Positions 1 to 9,608 of a stretch of DNA of 64,000 bases are shown piece after piece. Origin of the DNA: Wenzhouxiangella limi (GTDB lineage: Bacteria; Pseudomonadota; Gammaproteobacteria; Xanthomonadales; Wenzhouxiangellaceae). The number at the start of each line of letters is the position of its first letter. Position 1 is the first letter of the stretch. Position numbers and translations under genes: made by a program. The notes beneath the pieces are model-generated. The model ran no database searches. It was not told the DNA's origin and saw only the letters and a program-made list of their open reading frames with translations. The DNA lies in the NCBI RefSeq assembly GCF_010499265.1, contig NZ_JAAGSC010000023.1, positions 165,617 through 229,616 on the forward strand, written 5' to 3'.

Positions 1-189
1 CGCGCTGCAAGCAGTGATCCGACGGCGGAGCGCAGCGATTTGGGCAGAAATCAATCAGTCCAGATAATAGTATATTTATCAAATGCTTATGGGCTATAGC
101 TGGAAGTGAAGCCAGCTCATGGCCGCTAAACCCCTGTTTTCCGTTACCTGCGCATGACCATGTGCATAACTGCAAGGAGAATTTCAGCG

Positions 190-729
190 ATGACGGCAAT
201 CCGACCCTATCTGGACCACCGGCCGCGGCTCGGTGAACGCGTTTACGTCGATCCCGACTCAACCGTCATCGGCCGGGTGGAGCTCGCCGACGATGTGTCG
301 ATCTGGCCGCGGACGGTGCTACGCGGGGATGTGAACGACATCACGGTGGGCGAACGCACCAACATCCAGGACGGAACCATCTGCCACCTGACCCACGACG
401 GTCGCTACACCCCCGGCGGCATCCCGCTGATCCTCGGCGCCGATATCACCGTGGGCCACGGCGCCATCCTGCACGCCTGCACCATCGGCGACCGCTGCCT
501 GGTCGGGATGGGCGCCATCCTGCTCGACGGTTGTGTCATCGAAGACGAGGTGATGATCGGCGCCGGCAGCCTGGTCAGCCCCGGCAAGCGGCTGGAGTCC
601 GGCTGGCTGTATCGCGGGCGACCCGCCACCCAGGCGCGCCGCCTGAAACCTGAGGAACTGGAGATGCTGCGCTACTCGGCGGCCCACTACGTCAAGCTCA
701 AGGATCAGTATTTGGCGGACGGCAACTGA
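190..729 (+). CDS. yrdA: Gamma-class carbonic anhydrase family protein (YrdA-like)
   Basis: The 179-residue product is a left-handed beta-helix hexapeptide-repeat protein of the gamma carbonic anhydrase / YrdA group, probably a cytoplasmic trimer. Candidate metal-ligand histidines are visible at H66, H69, H90 and H95 (the CHLTH and VGHGAILHAC segments), and the MIGAGSLV and LESGWLYRGRPA blocks are typical of YrdA. Whether it hydrates CO2 or binds metal for another purpose cannot be told from sequence. I start at the ATG at 190 because AAGGAGA lies at 174-180, nine bases upstream; an in-frame ATG at 154 would add 12 residues that the family lacks. The AT-rich stretch at 60-105 probably holds its promoter. 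It stands alone, followed on the same strand by an aldo/keto reductase. Confidence 0.9.
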   Translation: MTAIRPYLDHRPRLGERVYVDPDSTVIGRVELADDVSIWPRTVLRGDVNDITVGERTNIQDGTICHLTHDGRYTPGGIPLILGADITVGHGAILHACTIGDRCLVGMGAILLDGCVIEDEVMIGAGSLVSPGKRLESGWLYRGRPATQARRLKPEELEMLRYSAAHYVKLKDQYLADGN

Positions 730-819
730 AACGGCGAAAGACGGCGTTCCCTAAATTGTCAATTTTGCTTAAACTTGCGCTTCGCCAGACAGTTGGTCGT
801 TGACAAGGGAGCCTGAGCC

Positions 820-1662
820 ATGACGGTGGAAGTGCCGCGCATTGCCGCAAACGGAATGAATATGCCTGCACTGGGCATTGGTACCTGGCAGATTCGGCCA
901 GAGACGGTGGAAGCGATCGTGCCGGTGGCGCTGGAGGCCGGCTTTCGCCATATCGATACCGCCCAGATTTACCGCAACGAAGACGCGGTGGGCAAGGCGG
1001 TGGCCGAGTCCGGCGTCGCCCGGGACGAGGTCTTCCTCACCACCAAGGTCTGGGTGGATCGCTACGCGCCCGATGATCTGCTGGCTTCGGTGCACGAAAG
1101 CCTGGAGCGGCTGCAAACCGACTACGTCGATCTGTTGCTGCTGCACTGGCCGGTTTTCGAAGGCCACGGCATGAACCCTACCCTGGAGGCCCTGATGCGG
1201 GCGCGCTCCGATGGCCTGGCGCGACACATCGGGATCAGCAATTTCAACATCGACCAGACCGAACAGGCGGTGGCGTTTTGCGGTAACGGCATGCTTTCGG
1301 CCAGCCAGGTGGAATACCACGTCTACCTGGCCCAGGAGCGGCTGCGCTGCGTGCTCGCCCGGTACGATCTGGTGATGACCGCCTACATGCCGCTGGCCCA
1401 GGCCAACTGCGTGAACGATCCGGTACTGTGGGAAATCGGGTCGCAGTACGACAAGACCGCACCCCAGGTCGCCCTGCGATGGCTGATCGAGCAGGACCGC
1501 GTGGCCGCGATTCCCGCCACCTCCAACCCGCATCACGCGAAAGCCAATATCGAAATCTTCGACTTTGCGCTCAGCGTCGAGGATCGTCAACGCATCGCCG
1601 AACTGGACCGGGGGATGCGGCTTTGTAAGCCCGAGGGACTGGCGCCGGAATGGGACGACTAG
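820..1662 (+). CDS. dkgB: Aldo/keto reductase, DkgB-like
   Basis: The 280-residue cytoplasmic (beta/alpha)8-barrel should reduce aldehydes or ketones with NADPH. The AKR catalytic tetrad is visible as D46 and Y51 (GFRHIDTAQIYRNED), K76 (TTKVW) and H109 (LLLHWP). The cofactor-binding C-terminal part follows (PLAQ near residue 190, IPATSNPHHAKANIEIFDFAL near 230-250). Length and motifs fit the 2,5-diketo-gluconate / methylglyoxal reductase branch (E. coli DkgB is 267 aa). The true substrate is unknown and the symbol is only a best family name. It is monocistronic, 90 bp after the carbonic anhydrase gene and convergent with the DUF4920 gene. Confidence 0.88.
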   Translation: MTVEVPRIAANGMNMPALGIGTWQIRPETVEAIVPVALEAGFRHIDTAQIYRNEDAVGKAVAESGVARDEVFLTTKVWVDRYAPDDLLASVHESLERLQTDYVDLLLLHWPVFEGHGMNPTLEALMRARSDGLARHIGISNFNIDQTEQAVAFCGNGMLSASQVEYHVYLAQERLRCVLARYDLVMTAYMPLAQANCVNDPVLWEIGSQYDKTAPQVALRWLIEQDRVAAIPATSNPHHAKANIEIFDFALSVEDRQRIAELDRGMRLCKPEGLAPEWDD

Positions 1663-1704
1663 TGGGCGACGCGCCCACTAGATTCGCTCGCCCAGTAGAT
1701 TCGT

Positions 1705-2157
1705 TCAGGAGTCGCCGATAAAGCGCACGCCGTCGGCGATCAGCTGCAGTTCATAGAGCCGCTCCAGGACGATCGGGTCGGCGCCATACTGGTCGACCAT
1801 GCGACGGGCGTACTCGGGCGAGACTTCGACCCGCGACAAGACGCCGTGGGCCACCGCCTGCCCGCGCAACTCCGAAGGAATCGCGAAATTGTGGTCGCGC
1901 ACCTTGATCCGCAGCATCTCGCCGTTTTGCTCAAACACCGCCCAGCAGCCGCGGCCGGTGCAGACATCGGTCATCCGGCCGGTCACCATCAGCGGCTGAT
2001 CGATCAGCTCCTCACTGCCGGCCAGCACCTCGACGACGTCGACCGGCGCGGTCTCGGTTTCAGGCGTCTGACCGAACCATTCTTCAGAAGCCAGCACCGG
2101 CAGAGCCAGCAGCAGGGCGGCCAGCGAACTCAGGCAAAAAACGACTTTCGATTTCAT
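1705..2157 (-). CDS. Exported DUF4920 family protein
   Basis: The product has 150 residues with a signal peptide at about 1-23 (hydrophobic core [15 protein letters not shown], cleavage likely after ALA). The mature part carries the DUF4920 core: a strand-rich segment with [18 protein letters not shown], in which the two cysteines of VCxxxGCW are characteristic, and a hydrophobic C-terminal segment. DUF4920 has no settled function; a periplasmic or envelope location is inferred. The start overlaps the stop of the slipin gene by four bases (2154-2157), so it is the last gene of a nfeD-slipin-DUF4920 operon. Translational coupling to the membrane quality-control pair upstream suggests an envelope-related role. 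Confidence 0.75.
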   Translation of the reverse strand: MKSKVVFCLSSLAALLLALPVLASEEWFGQTPETETAPVDVVEVLAGSEELIDQPLMVTGRMTDVCTGRGCWAVFEQNGEMLRIKVRDHNFAIPSELRGQAVAHGVLSRVEVSPEYARRMVDQYGADPIVLERLYELQLIADGVRFIGDS

Positions 2158-2939
2158 GATTTCTCCTTGTTGTCCTTGTTGCTTTCCATATTTTTCATGA
2201 AGGGACGAATGATATCCAGCGGCAGCGGGAAGACAATGGTGGAATTGTTCTCGCCGCCGATTTCGCTCAGGGTCTGAAGATAGCGCAGCTGCATTGCGCT
2301 GGGGGCTTCGGCCAGCTCGGTGGCCGCCTCGACCAGCTTCTTGGCCGCCTGCTGTTCGCCGTCGGCCAGAATGACCTTGGAGCGCCGGGTGCGCTCGGCC
2401 TCGGCCTGGCGGGCGATGGCGCGGATCATCGATTCGTCGAGATCGACGTGCTTGATCTCGACGTTGCTGACCTTGACCCCCCAGCCGTCGGTCTGGCGGT
2501 CAAGGATCACCTGGATATCCTCGTTGAGCTTGTCGCGCTCGGACAGCATCTCGTCGAGCTCGTGCTTGCCGAGCACCGAGCGAAGGGTGGTCTGGGCCAG
2601 CTGGCTGGTGGCGTCCATGAAGCGTTCGACGTTGATGATCGCCTTTTGCGAATCGACCACCTTGTAGTAGATCACCGCGTTGACCTTGACCGAGACGTTG
2701 TCGCGCGAGATCACGTCCTGGGTCGGCACGTCGAGCACGATGGTACGCAGATCGACCCGCACCATCTGCTGGATGAACGGAATCACGATGATCAGCCCCG
2801 GCCCCTTGACCTTGTAAAAGCGGCCCAGGGTAAAAATCACCCCGCGCTCGTACTCGCGCAGAATCTTGATGGTGTTGGCGATCAACAGGACGAGGATCAC
2901 CACGACCGTGGTCATGAAGTATAAAAAGTCGATGTTCAT
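2154..2939 (-). CDS. Slipin (SPFH/stomatin-family membrane protein)
   Basis: The 261-residue product has one N-terminal transmembrane helix (about 8-25, [15 protein letters not shown]), then an SPFH/band-7 domain (about 28-190: [51 protein letters not shown]). A helical region with [16 protein letters not shown] and a short charged tail follow. Slipins form oligomeric scaffolds in the inner membrane. Bacterial slipins of this type are classically encoded next to NfeD, as here: the nfeD gene ends 14 bp upstream. The NfeD protease is thought to process or partner with its slipin. AAGGAG lies nine bases before the ATG. Confidence 0.92.
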   Translation of the reverse strand: MNIDFLYFMTTVVVILVLLIANTIKILREYERGVIFTLGRFYKVKGPGLIIVIPFIQQMVRVDLRTIVLDVPTQDVISRDNVSVKVNAVIYYKVVDSQKAIINVERFMDATSQLAQTTLRSVLGKHELDEMLSERDKLNEDIQVILDRQTDGWGVKVSNVEIKHVDLDESMIRAIARQAEAERTRRSKVILADGEQQAAKKLVEAATELAEAPSAMQLRYLQTLSEIGGENNSTIVFPLPLDIIRPFMKNMESNKDNKEKS

Positions 2940-2953
2940 AAAAGCAGTCTCCT

Positions 2954-4477
2954 TCAGACGTGCGATGAATGATCGGCGGGACGCACCTGGACCACCAGGC
3001 CATCGACCGCTTCGATTTCGACCCGGTCGCCGGTTCGAATGCTCTCGGGTCCGCGCGCACTCCAGTCCTCGCCCTCGACATGGACCCGACCCTTGCCGTC
3101 GTCAAAGTCGGAAATGGATTCCGCCTTGAGCCCCACCAGGGCTTCGGTGCCGCTGACGCGCGGATTGCGGTGCGAGCGGGCGGCGAGATAGATGATCACG
3201 AAAAACGTCAGGGCGGCGGCCAGGCCCATGGCGGCAATCAGGCCGGTATTGACGGCAAAGCCGGGGACATCGGTATCCATCAGGATGATCGATCCGAACA
3301 CCACGGCAAAGACACCGCCAATACCCAGAATTCCAAAAGATGGCACGAACAACTCCACGGCAATCAGCGCAAAACCCAGCACCATCAGGGCCAGACCGGC
3401 ATAGTTGACCGGCAGGATCTGGAAAGCATACAGCGCCAGTAAAAGACTGATGCCGCCGATCACGCCCGGCACCAGTGCGCCTGGATTGTAGCCTTCCAGG
3501 ATCAGGCCGTAGATGCCGACCAGCAAGAGGATGTAGGCCAGGCTGGGGTTGGTGATCACGCCCAGAAAGCGGCTGCGCCAGTCCTGCTCGATCACCACCG
3601 TGCGCACGCCGGCGGTTTCCAGCACCTGCGTCCCGTCGTGCATGCGGACTTCGCGTCCGTCGACGGCTTCCAGCAGTTCGGTCAGGGATTCTGCAACCAG
3701 GTCGATGACGTTGATCTCCAGCGCCTCGCTGGCGGTCAGGCTGACCGCCTCGCGCACCGCGCGCTCGGCCCATTCGGCATTGCGGCCGTGGCGCTCGGCC
3801 AGCCCGCGGATATAGGCCGAGGCGTCTTCGAGTACCTTGCGTTCGGTGGCCGAACCCGGCGCCGACTGCGGCTCCGGCTCGGGCTCCGATTCCGCCTCGG
3901 GTGCTTCTTCGGCGCCGTCGGCCTCGCCCGACCCCTGGTCTTCTTCGGCCGATTCTTCGGCCGACTCCCCGGCGCTGTCGTCCAGCGCATCGCGGGCGCG
4001 TTCCAGCGGCGAGCGCGGTTGTTCAGCCTCATCATTACCCCCGCCACCGATCTGCACCGGGGTGGCCGCGCCCAGGTTGGTCGACGGCGCCATTGCCGCC
4101 ACATGCGAGGCGTACAGCATGTAGGTGCCGGCACTGGCGGCGCGCGCGCCGGCCGGGCCGACCCAGGTCGCGACCGGCACGTCGGCGTTAAGCATCTTGC
4201 TGATCATGTCGCGCATGGACGCGTCCAGCCCGCCGGGCGTATCCATGCGAAGCACCACCAGCCGCGAGCCTTCCTCTTCGGCCTGCTCAATGCCCCGGAC
4301 CATGAAGTCCTTGATCGCCGGACCGATCGGCCCGTCGATGTCGAGGACGTGAACGACCGGGTCGTCGGCGCGCGGCTGCGGCAGGGCAAGCAACACAATG
4401 GCCAGGCCCACAAGAACCAGTCCGGTCAAACCGAACAGTCCGCGGCGCGGGGTGCGAACAAACGATTGCTGCTTCAT
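2954..4477 (-). CDS. NfeD-family membrane serine protease (NfeD1b, slipin partner)
   Basis: The 507-residue protein has an N-terminal signal or membrane helix (about 13-35) and a ClpP-fold protease domain. The domain includes [18 protein letters not shown] and the nucleophile motif ARAASAGTY, with Ser at about 115. Four or five transmembrane helices (about 300-430) and a C-terminal OB-fold NfeD domain (about 440-505) follow. By comparison with the archaeal PH1510 protease the catalytic lysine should be K214 (TERKVLEDA). An acidic, Glu/Pro-rich low-complexity insert (about residues 147-211) lies between serine and lysine. The gene starts at an ATG preceded by GGGAGA and leads the operon with slipin and DUF4920. 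The expected role is membrane-protein quality control with slipin. Confidence 0.9.
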   Translation of the reverse strand: MKQQSFVRTPRRGLFGLTGLVLVGLAIVLLALPQPRADDPVVHVLDIDGPIGPAIKDFMVRGIEQAEEEGSRLVVLRMDTPGGLDASMRDMISKMLNADVPVATWVGPAGARAASAGTYMLYASHVAAMAPSTNLGAATPVQIGGGGNDEAEQPRSPLERARDALDDSAGESAEESAEEDQGSGEADGAEEAPEAESEPEPEPQSAPGSATERKVLEDASAYIRGLAERHGRNAEWAERAVREAVSLTASEALEINVIDLVAESLTELLEAVDGREVRMHDGTQVLETAGVRTVVIEQDWRSRFLGVITNPSLAYILLLVGIYGLILEGYNPGALVPGVIGGISLLLALYAFQILPVNYAGLALMVLGFALIAVELFVPSFGILGIGGVFAVVFGSIILMDTDVPGFAVNTGLIAAMGLAAALTFFVIIYLAARSHRNPRVSGTEALVGLKAESISDFDDGKGRVHVEGEDWSARGPESIRTGDRVEIEAVDGLVVQVRPADHSSHV

Positions 4478-4643
4478 AATCTCCCATTAGACGCGCGGCA
4501 GCCTGAGCAAGGCGTCAATGCCCACCGCTATCAAGGCCTTAAGACCACGGAGCGGGCGGCACGTTCCGACGGCTTGCGTTGAATCCGCGTCCTGCAGCCC
4601 TAATGTGCAGCCTTATCCACACGCATCAGGCAACCAGAACGCC

Positions 4644-5054
4644 ATGGAAAAACCCAACCAGGATCAGTTCCGCATGGACACCGCTCAGCTCGTGCGCGAG
4701 GAGAGCTACACCGACCAGCGGATCGGATCGATCCGCGTCCTCATCCCCGTTTTGCTCGACGGCCAGCCCGATCCCGAACGCAGCAAGAGCTACGTCGGCC
4801 AGACCCAGGTCATGACCCAGGCCGGCCCGCTGCCGCTGAGCTTCGAGCTGCCGGGTCGATCCCTGGCAGACGCCATCGAAGGCTTCCCGGCCGCGGCCGA
4901 AAAGGCCATCGAAGAGGCGGTCGAAGAAATCAAGCGCATGCAGCGCGAACAGGCCTCATCGATCATGGTGCCCGGCCAGGGCGGCGGCGGTATGGGCGAC
5001 CTCCCGGGCGGCAACAGCGGCAGCATGCCCGGCGGCGGGATCAAGCTGCGCTGA
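4644..5054 (+). CDS. Conserved hypothetical protein with Gly-rich tail
   Basis: The 136-residue product has no signal peptide or membrane segment. It has a compact mixed alpha/beta region (about 10-100: MDTAQLVREESYTDQRIGSI, YVGQTQVMTQAGPLPLSFEL), an amphipathic helix rich in Glu and Lys (EKAIEEAVEEIKRMQREQ) and a Gly/Met-rich tail (about 112-136). I do not recognise a function. Codon use and lack of stops support a real gene, and similar short cytoplasmic proteins occur in gammaproteobacteria. The start is uncertain: the ATG at 4644 has a weak ribosome site, and an in-frame ATG at 4674 follows AGGA more convincingly. It is divergent from nfeD and convergent with the subtilase. Confidence 0.65.
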   Translation: MEKPNQDQFRMDTAQLVREESYTDQRIGSIRVLIPVLLDGQPDPERSKSYVGQTQVMTQAGPLPLSFELPGRSLADAIEGFPAAAEKAIEEAVEEIKRMQREQASSIMVPGQGGGGMGDLPGGNSGSMPGGGIKLR

Positions 5055-5063
5055 GGATCAGGC

Positions 5064-5091
5064 GGGCCGGCGTCATCAAGAGCGCCGGCCC
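5064..5091. terminator. Hairpin between convergent genes
   Basis: A perfect 9-bp GC stem (GGGCCGGCG at 5064-5072, CGCCGGCCC at 5083-5091) with a 10-nt loop sits between the stop of the small + strand gene (5054) and the stop of the minus-strand subtilase (5101). There is no U run on either side, so it is either a weak bidirectional terminator or an mRNA-end stabilising hairpin. Confidence 0.55.
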
Positions 5092-5100
5092 GGTCACGGT

Positions 5101-8100
5101 TCAGGGCTGCTCGAAGCGGTCGTAGAAGAGCGGGAGTTCAACCTGGGTCCAGGTCCTGAGGGAATCACTCCGGCCTGACTCATCCTCCAGCAAGGCCTCA
5201 TTGATGATTAGCCCGGTTCGATCGGCATCCGTCTGGACGCTGAATTCGAGATTCTGAGAATCAACCGAAGAACCCCCGCCCAGCACATCACCGCTGGCCG
5301 GCAGGGTGCCGGCACCATTGAAATACAGCAATTCCCCCAGCGAACCACCTGCAAACTGGGCCCCAACCGTCATTTCGTCCCAGTCCCCCAGGATGACGTT
5401 GCCATACACAAACCAGAAGTTTTCGCCGCCTTTCTCGATCCAGACCTGGAAGGACAATGGCTCGGCATTGGCTAACGGATCGAACAAGGGCACCTGATCC
5501 CACTCGAACACGTAAAACTCGTTGGAGTCCAGCGGCACGATCGCCACTCGCAACGCACCGCTGTCGCAGACAATCATGTCTGTCCACATCGGTGCAATCA
5601 GAGCAGGCAGCTGCGGATTCGGCAAAGATTGATTGTTGGCGCTGACGGCCGACAGGCTTTCCCGCCCCGGTTCCAGGGCGCCGTTGACCGACCAGATCAA
5701 CTCGCTGTAGGCACGACCCTGAAAGCGGAAATCCAGACCATTGATCAATACACCGCCTTCATCACACATGTTGTCCGGGACAGGAAAAGCATCAACACCG
5801 AAATCAGCCAGCGACTGGTAGGTCGACACCGGTGGATTATCGGTTGAGCCGAGAACCAATGCTCCCCCATCCATGCTGCCCGACCATCTGACCGTTCTGC
5901 TGACCGCATCAAAGCTCATCCCGGCGCTCAGGCTGGTTTCATCCAGGGTGACGCCCTCAGGCAGCGGATCGGACAGACGGTAATCGCCAGAGAAGAACGG
6001 CGCGATTCGGAAACCGTAGACCAGTTCATCACCCGGCCGTGCCGCTGCCCGATCGACGGTCTGCTCAAATTCCAGCGCCGTATCCGCCGATGCCGAAAAA
6101 GCAGCCAGCGGCATGGTGAAGCCGGGCACGCCCTCGGCCTGGTTCTCGAAAGCAAGACGCCCGAACTGCCAGGCGTCCTGATCGACCCGCGAAAGATCGG
6201 CATCGATCTGCAGGCTGCGCTCCTGTCCCGGACCCAGCGTGAAGCTGCTGGGGCTGATCGCTACTTCACCGTCGCCCTGGTAGGAAACCGACCAATCTAC
6301 CGATTGGCCAAGCGCACTGCGAACACTGCGTCGCCAGCTGCATTGCCGGCCGCATGCCGCATCCTGCAGGCTGGGGAGGTTGAGGGTTCGTGGGTCACCG
6401 CCAGTAGTCGGGTCGGCCGCTGCGAAGTCGACAACCGATTCATTCATCAACAGTCCGCTGCGCGCGGCACGCTCGACGTCGATTCGGCCGCTGCCGCCAT
6501 CGAACGGGTTTGCCTCAGCCAGGGTTTCGGTGCGCACAGCATCAGGCAGCGCCGTGCCCATCAGGGCTGAGCGGATCTCGCTCGGGGTCCAGGTGGGATG
6601 GATCGCCCGCAGCAAGGCCGCCGCCCCGGCGACGTGCGGACTCGCCATGGAAGTCCCGCTATAGACGCCGTAGGTTTCCGGATTGCCACCGTCGGCGGCA
6701 ACGGCGGCCAGAATCGCCACGCCAGGAGCCGTCATGTCGGGCTTGATTACGTCCACATTCAACGGGCCGCGCGAACTGAATCCGGCCAGCACATCGGCCG
6801 TGTCCGCATCCGCCGTGATGGTTGTACCCGCGATGGCCCCCTGATGATTGCTCCCGGTTGCCAACCACTGCCGCAAGGCCTGGCCGTCTTCGGCAGTGAT
6901 ATGAACGGCCGGCAGAACGTGCGCGTCGGCGACCAGCCCACTGCCGTCATCGACCAGGATGAGTCCGCCAGCACCGCCGGCTGCGACATTGTCCCCTTTC
7001 TGGACCCGCCCGATCTCCCCGCGGGTGCAGATCACGATTTCTCCATTCCAGGTCTCGGCAGGAAAGGCGTCCAGGCACTGGGCATCACCGGCGTCGGCAG
7101 CATCGACAATGGGCGCGGGCCCGTAGCCGCTGGTCAGGCTGGCGCCGGTGATGTCACCAAGCGCATCATCGCCACCGCTGAAGTCCACCAGTCGATTGAT
7201 ATAGGCACGCGGATGGGATGCTGCAGCCACCGAAGCAGTCCAGACCGGCTCGGTATCGACACTCCGTGCCCCCGGCCCGGAGTTGCCAGCGGCGCGCACG
7301 GCCATGATGCCGGCATCCAGCACACCAAGATAAGCCTGCTGCTTGGCTCCCCGGAAAATATCTCCGCCGATACCAATCGACTCGTTGACCACATCCACGC
7401 CGTCTTTGATCGCCTGATCCAGCGCTGCGACCACATCGGAGGTTCTGCAGAGTTCAGCACAGACGTCATAGGCAATGAGGTTGGCCTGCGGAGCAACTCC
7501 CGAAATCGCCGAACTCAAGCTCACTGTCGGCGCCTGAACGGTCGCACTGCTCAATGGATTCCCGGCTACGGTGGCGGCGACGTGAGAGCCGTGACCCTGG
7601 TTATCTTCGGGTCCGTCGGACTCCTCTTCCCACGCGGCATCGGCGAAATCCCAGGCGCCGATCAGTTTGTCATTACAGGCATAGGATGCATCGTAATTGA
7701 GATTTTCCGGGTCGCACCAGCCAAGATAATTGCCGCTGCCAAGCGGATTGGTATGGGTGTACCCGTCTTCAGTCGTTGCGGCAAACGATGGATGACCGAA
7801 ATTGATCCCGGTATCGAGAATTCCGACGACGATACCCTCACCACGTTCACCGGCGGTGGCTGCAGAGATGCCTTCCCACAATTGATCGGCCCCGATCCAC
7901 TCTGGACCATAATCCGTGGTCAGCGGGAGCGCCCGGTCACGCTCGATATGGGCAACCTGTTCGAATCTGGCCAGTTCGGCGGCTTCAGCCGGGTTCAATC
8001 GAACCGTGACAGCGTTGATGGCCCACTGGTGTGCGCGCTCCGGGCGAATCGTGCGCCGAACTCGATTGGACAAGGCATCCAGGTGCGCTTGCTGCTGCCG

Positions 8101-8412
8101 GGCCAGCCAGTTCCGGTAGGCGCGCGCAGCATCGCTGTCGACATCCAGCCGCTGCCCGGTTCCGGGCGGCGGCGCCGTGGCACGAAGACCGGGAACACCG
8201 CCCCGGTAAGAGGCCACCGGCGCCTCGACAAAGCGCACGATGTAACGTTGCTCGCCGAGCGCCGTCGCCGGATTTTTGGCAGGCCCGGGCACGCCGACCA
8301 CCTCTGCCGCAAGCACTGCGGGAACAGTCCCAAGGATAGCAATCACCATGAGCGCTCGGGCCATCGCCGGTAGATATGCAAACAACCGAGGCTTGATTGA
8401 CCGGTTCATCAT
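5101..8412 (-). CDS. Secreted subtilisin-like serine protease (S8) with PA domain
   Basis: The 1103-residue exported protease has a signal peptide (about 1-35, ALMVIAILGTVPAVLA), an I9-type propeptide region (about 50-165) and an S8 catalytic domain. The triad is visible: Asp near 200 (VVGILDTGINFGHPSF), His near 274 (NQGHGSHVAATVAGN) and Ser near 588 (YSGTSMASPHVAGAA). A PA domain is inserted at about 435-525 (EIVICTRGEIG, GAGGLILVDDGSG). The long C-terminal part (about 640-1090) looks like beta-sandwich modules. The protein ends in LFYDRFEQP, similar to the tail of the next secreted protease. I start at the ATG at 8412, preceded by GGGGAGG; an upstream TTG would add seven residues. Its role is likely extracellular protein degradation. 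Confidence 0.9.
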   Translation of the reverse strand: MMNRSIKPRLFAYLPAMARALMVIAILGTVPAVLAAEVVGVPGPAKNPATALGEQRYIVRFVEAPVASYRGGVPGLRATAPPPGTGQRLDVDSDAARAYRNWLARQQQAHLDALSNRVRRTIRPERAHQWAINAVTVRLNPAEAAELARFEQVAHIERDRALPLTTDYGPEWIGADQLWEGISAATAGERGEGIVVGILDTGINFGHPSFAATTEDGYTHTNPLGSGNYLGWCDPENLNYDASYACNDKLIGAWDFADAAWEEESDGPEDNQGHGSHVAATVAGNPLSSATVQAPTVSLSSAISGVAPQANLIAYDVCAELCRTSDVVAALDQAIKDGVDVVNESIGIGGDIFRGAKQQAYLGVLDAGIMAVRAAGNSGPGARSVDTEPVWTASVAAASHPRAYINRLVDFSGGDDALGDITGASLTSGYGPAPIVDAADAGDAQCLDAFPAETWNGEIVICTRGEIGRVQKGDNVAAGGAGGLILVDDGSGLVADAHVLPAVHITAEDGQALRQWLATGSNHQGAIAGTTITADADTADVLAGFSSRGPLNVDVIKPDMTAPGVAILAAVAADGGNPETYGVYSGTSMASPHVAGAAALLRAIHPTWTPSEIRSALMGTALPDAVRTETLAEANPFDGGSGRIDVERAARSGLLMNESVVDFAAADPTTGGDPRTLNLPSLQDAACGRQCSWRRSVRSALGQSVDWSVSYQGDGEVAISPSSFTLGPGQERSLQIDADLSRVDQDAWQFGRLAFENQAEGVPGFTMPLAAFSASADTALEFEQTVDRAAARPGDELVYGFRIAPFFSGDYRLSDPLPEGVTLDETSLSAGMSFDAVSRTVRWSGSMDGGALVLGSTDNPPVSTYQSLADFGVDAFPVPDNMCDEGGVLINGLDFRFQGRAYSELIWSVNGALEPGRESLSAVSANNQSLPNPQLPALIAPMWTDMIVCDSGALRVAIVPLDSNEFYVFEWDQVPLFDPLANAEPLSFQVWIEKGGENFWFVYGNVILGDWDEMTVGAQFAGGSLGELLYFNGAGTLPASGDVLGGGSSVDSQNLEFSVQTDADRTGLIINEALLEDESGRSDSLRTWTQVELPLFYDRFEQP

Positions 8413-8570
8413 GTTGCCTCCCCTCTTTGACAAGGGTTACTTGGATGATCCTGAGGGTAACGCAGGCGAGTGCCCGGTTGAGCCAAATCAGGGCATTTCC
8501 ATCCAGTCTGGCCGTGTCGGATGCGCCTGCAGATAACCCCGCTTGGAACCTCGCGAGGCCTCAGGGCTAG

Positions 8571-9608
8571 TTACTGGAAGCGATCAGAGAAAATCAAGTC
8601 GAGAAATTCACTGCGAATAGGCCAGCCAATATCAGAGAACAGGGCCGGTGTCAGGTCAACCTGGTCGAAAAGGCCGGATGTCAGGGACGGCTCCATTAGC
8701 AGTGACGGTTCTGCTGTCGGAGACCAGTGAGAAATTGATGAGCCGGGCTCTATCGGATCCGGCGCATGCATCCGGAGTTGACCTTGTGAAAATGCCTCCG
8801 GCGCGGTTACTCGGTTTGATTCTGCTGCAACATCGGCACCCGTCCAGACGACAGTGGGATCATTCAGCGCCGACACCTGGCGTTCAGTGTCGGTCATATC
8901 CGACCATGATGAGTCGGTCTCGGTATCAAAAAGAAACCGCATATACGCATCTTCCAGCGGATCCTCGTTGTCCGGCTGGAACAATGCCCCGGTCTCGAGA
9001 TTTACTAAGGTGGCAAATCCGAGCCCGTGAGCGAATTCGTGCAGTACCACCGGAAACAAAGGGATTGTTCCGGCCGGGCGTGACGCCTCTGGATCCAGTC
9101 CGTAATACCAGCTTGCGCCCCGCAGACATGTCTCATCCCCTTCATCCAGGCGCAAGTTGTAAAAAGTCCCGATATGCTGTCGATCTGCTGCCAGCAAACC
9201 CCCAGATGCGACAGCCAGGGCCTCCGCCTGGGCGGCCGAATACCAGACGCCTGCTGCCGGCGCGTTAGCGAAATCTTTATAGACAAAATTAGACCGCGCT
9301 GAGCCCAATACCCCTCGGTCTTCTTCGCAGTCCAATGCAATGAACTCTGCCCCGACACGAATCTCGACGCTCGGATCCAAATCAAGGAATTCCGCCCAAC
9401 GATCGGCGGCAGCCTGAAGCACATTCAGTCGTTGCTGGCCAAGCGTGGTCCCGTTGTTGCCGTCAATGGGTTCTCTTTCAGCAGGATCGTTCAGGCCAAC
9501 ATCAGGATCGTCCAGCACAACAATTTTGAAACCCGCCTCGATTTCGCTGACAAAACACATCCCGGCAACTATCAGGGCCGCACCAACTGTCATAACACTT
9601 GCTCTCAT
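8571..9608 (-). CDS. Secreted zinc metalloprotease (HExxHGLGF type)
   Basis: The 345-residue protein has an N-terminal signal peptide (about 1-25, VMTVGAALIVAGMCFVSEIEA). Its zinc site is LHEFAHGLGF with the first His near residue 190, which fits an HExxH metzincin-like site with G-L-G-F after it. SLLMEPSL downstream could be the Met-turn. It ends in LIFSDRFQ, resembling the tail of the neighbouring subtilase (LFYDRFEQP). The upstream exported protein overlaps its start by four bases (9605-9608), so the two are translated as a pair. I expect an extracellular or surface protease; the substrate is unknown. Confidence 0.82.
   Translation of the reverse strand: MRASVMTVGAALIVAGMCFVSEIEAGFKIVVLDDPDVGLNDPAEREPIDGNNGTTLGQQRLNVLQAAADRWAEFLDLDPSVEIRVGAEFIALDCEEDRGVLGSARSNFVYKDFANAPAAGVWYSAAQAEALAVASGGLLAADRQHIGTFYNLRLDEGDETCLRGASWYYGLDPEASRPAGTIPLFPVVLHEFAHGLGFATLVNLETGALFQPDNEDPLEDAYMRFLFDTETDSSWSDMTDTERQVSALNDPTVVWTGADVAAESNRVTAPEAFSQGQLRMHAPDPIEPGSSISHWSPTAEPSLLMEPSLTSGLFDQVDLTPALFSDIGWPIRSEFLDLIFSDRFQ

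Noticed and set aside
6598..8373. A 591-codon + strand open frame opposite the subtilase
   Set aside because: Its translation is Arg/Gly/Asp-rich without domain character and lies fully antisense to a protease with an intact triad; long antisense frames are common in high-GC DNA.
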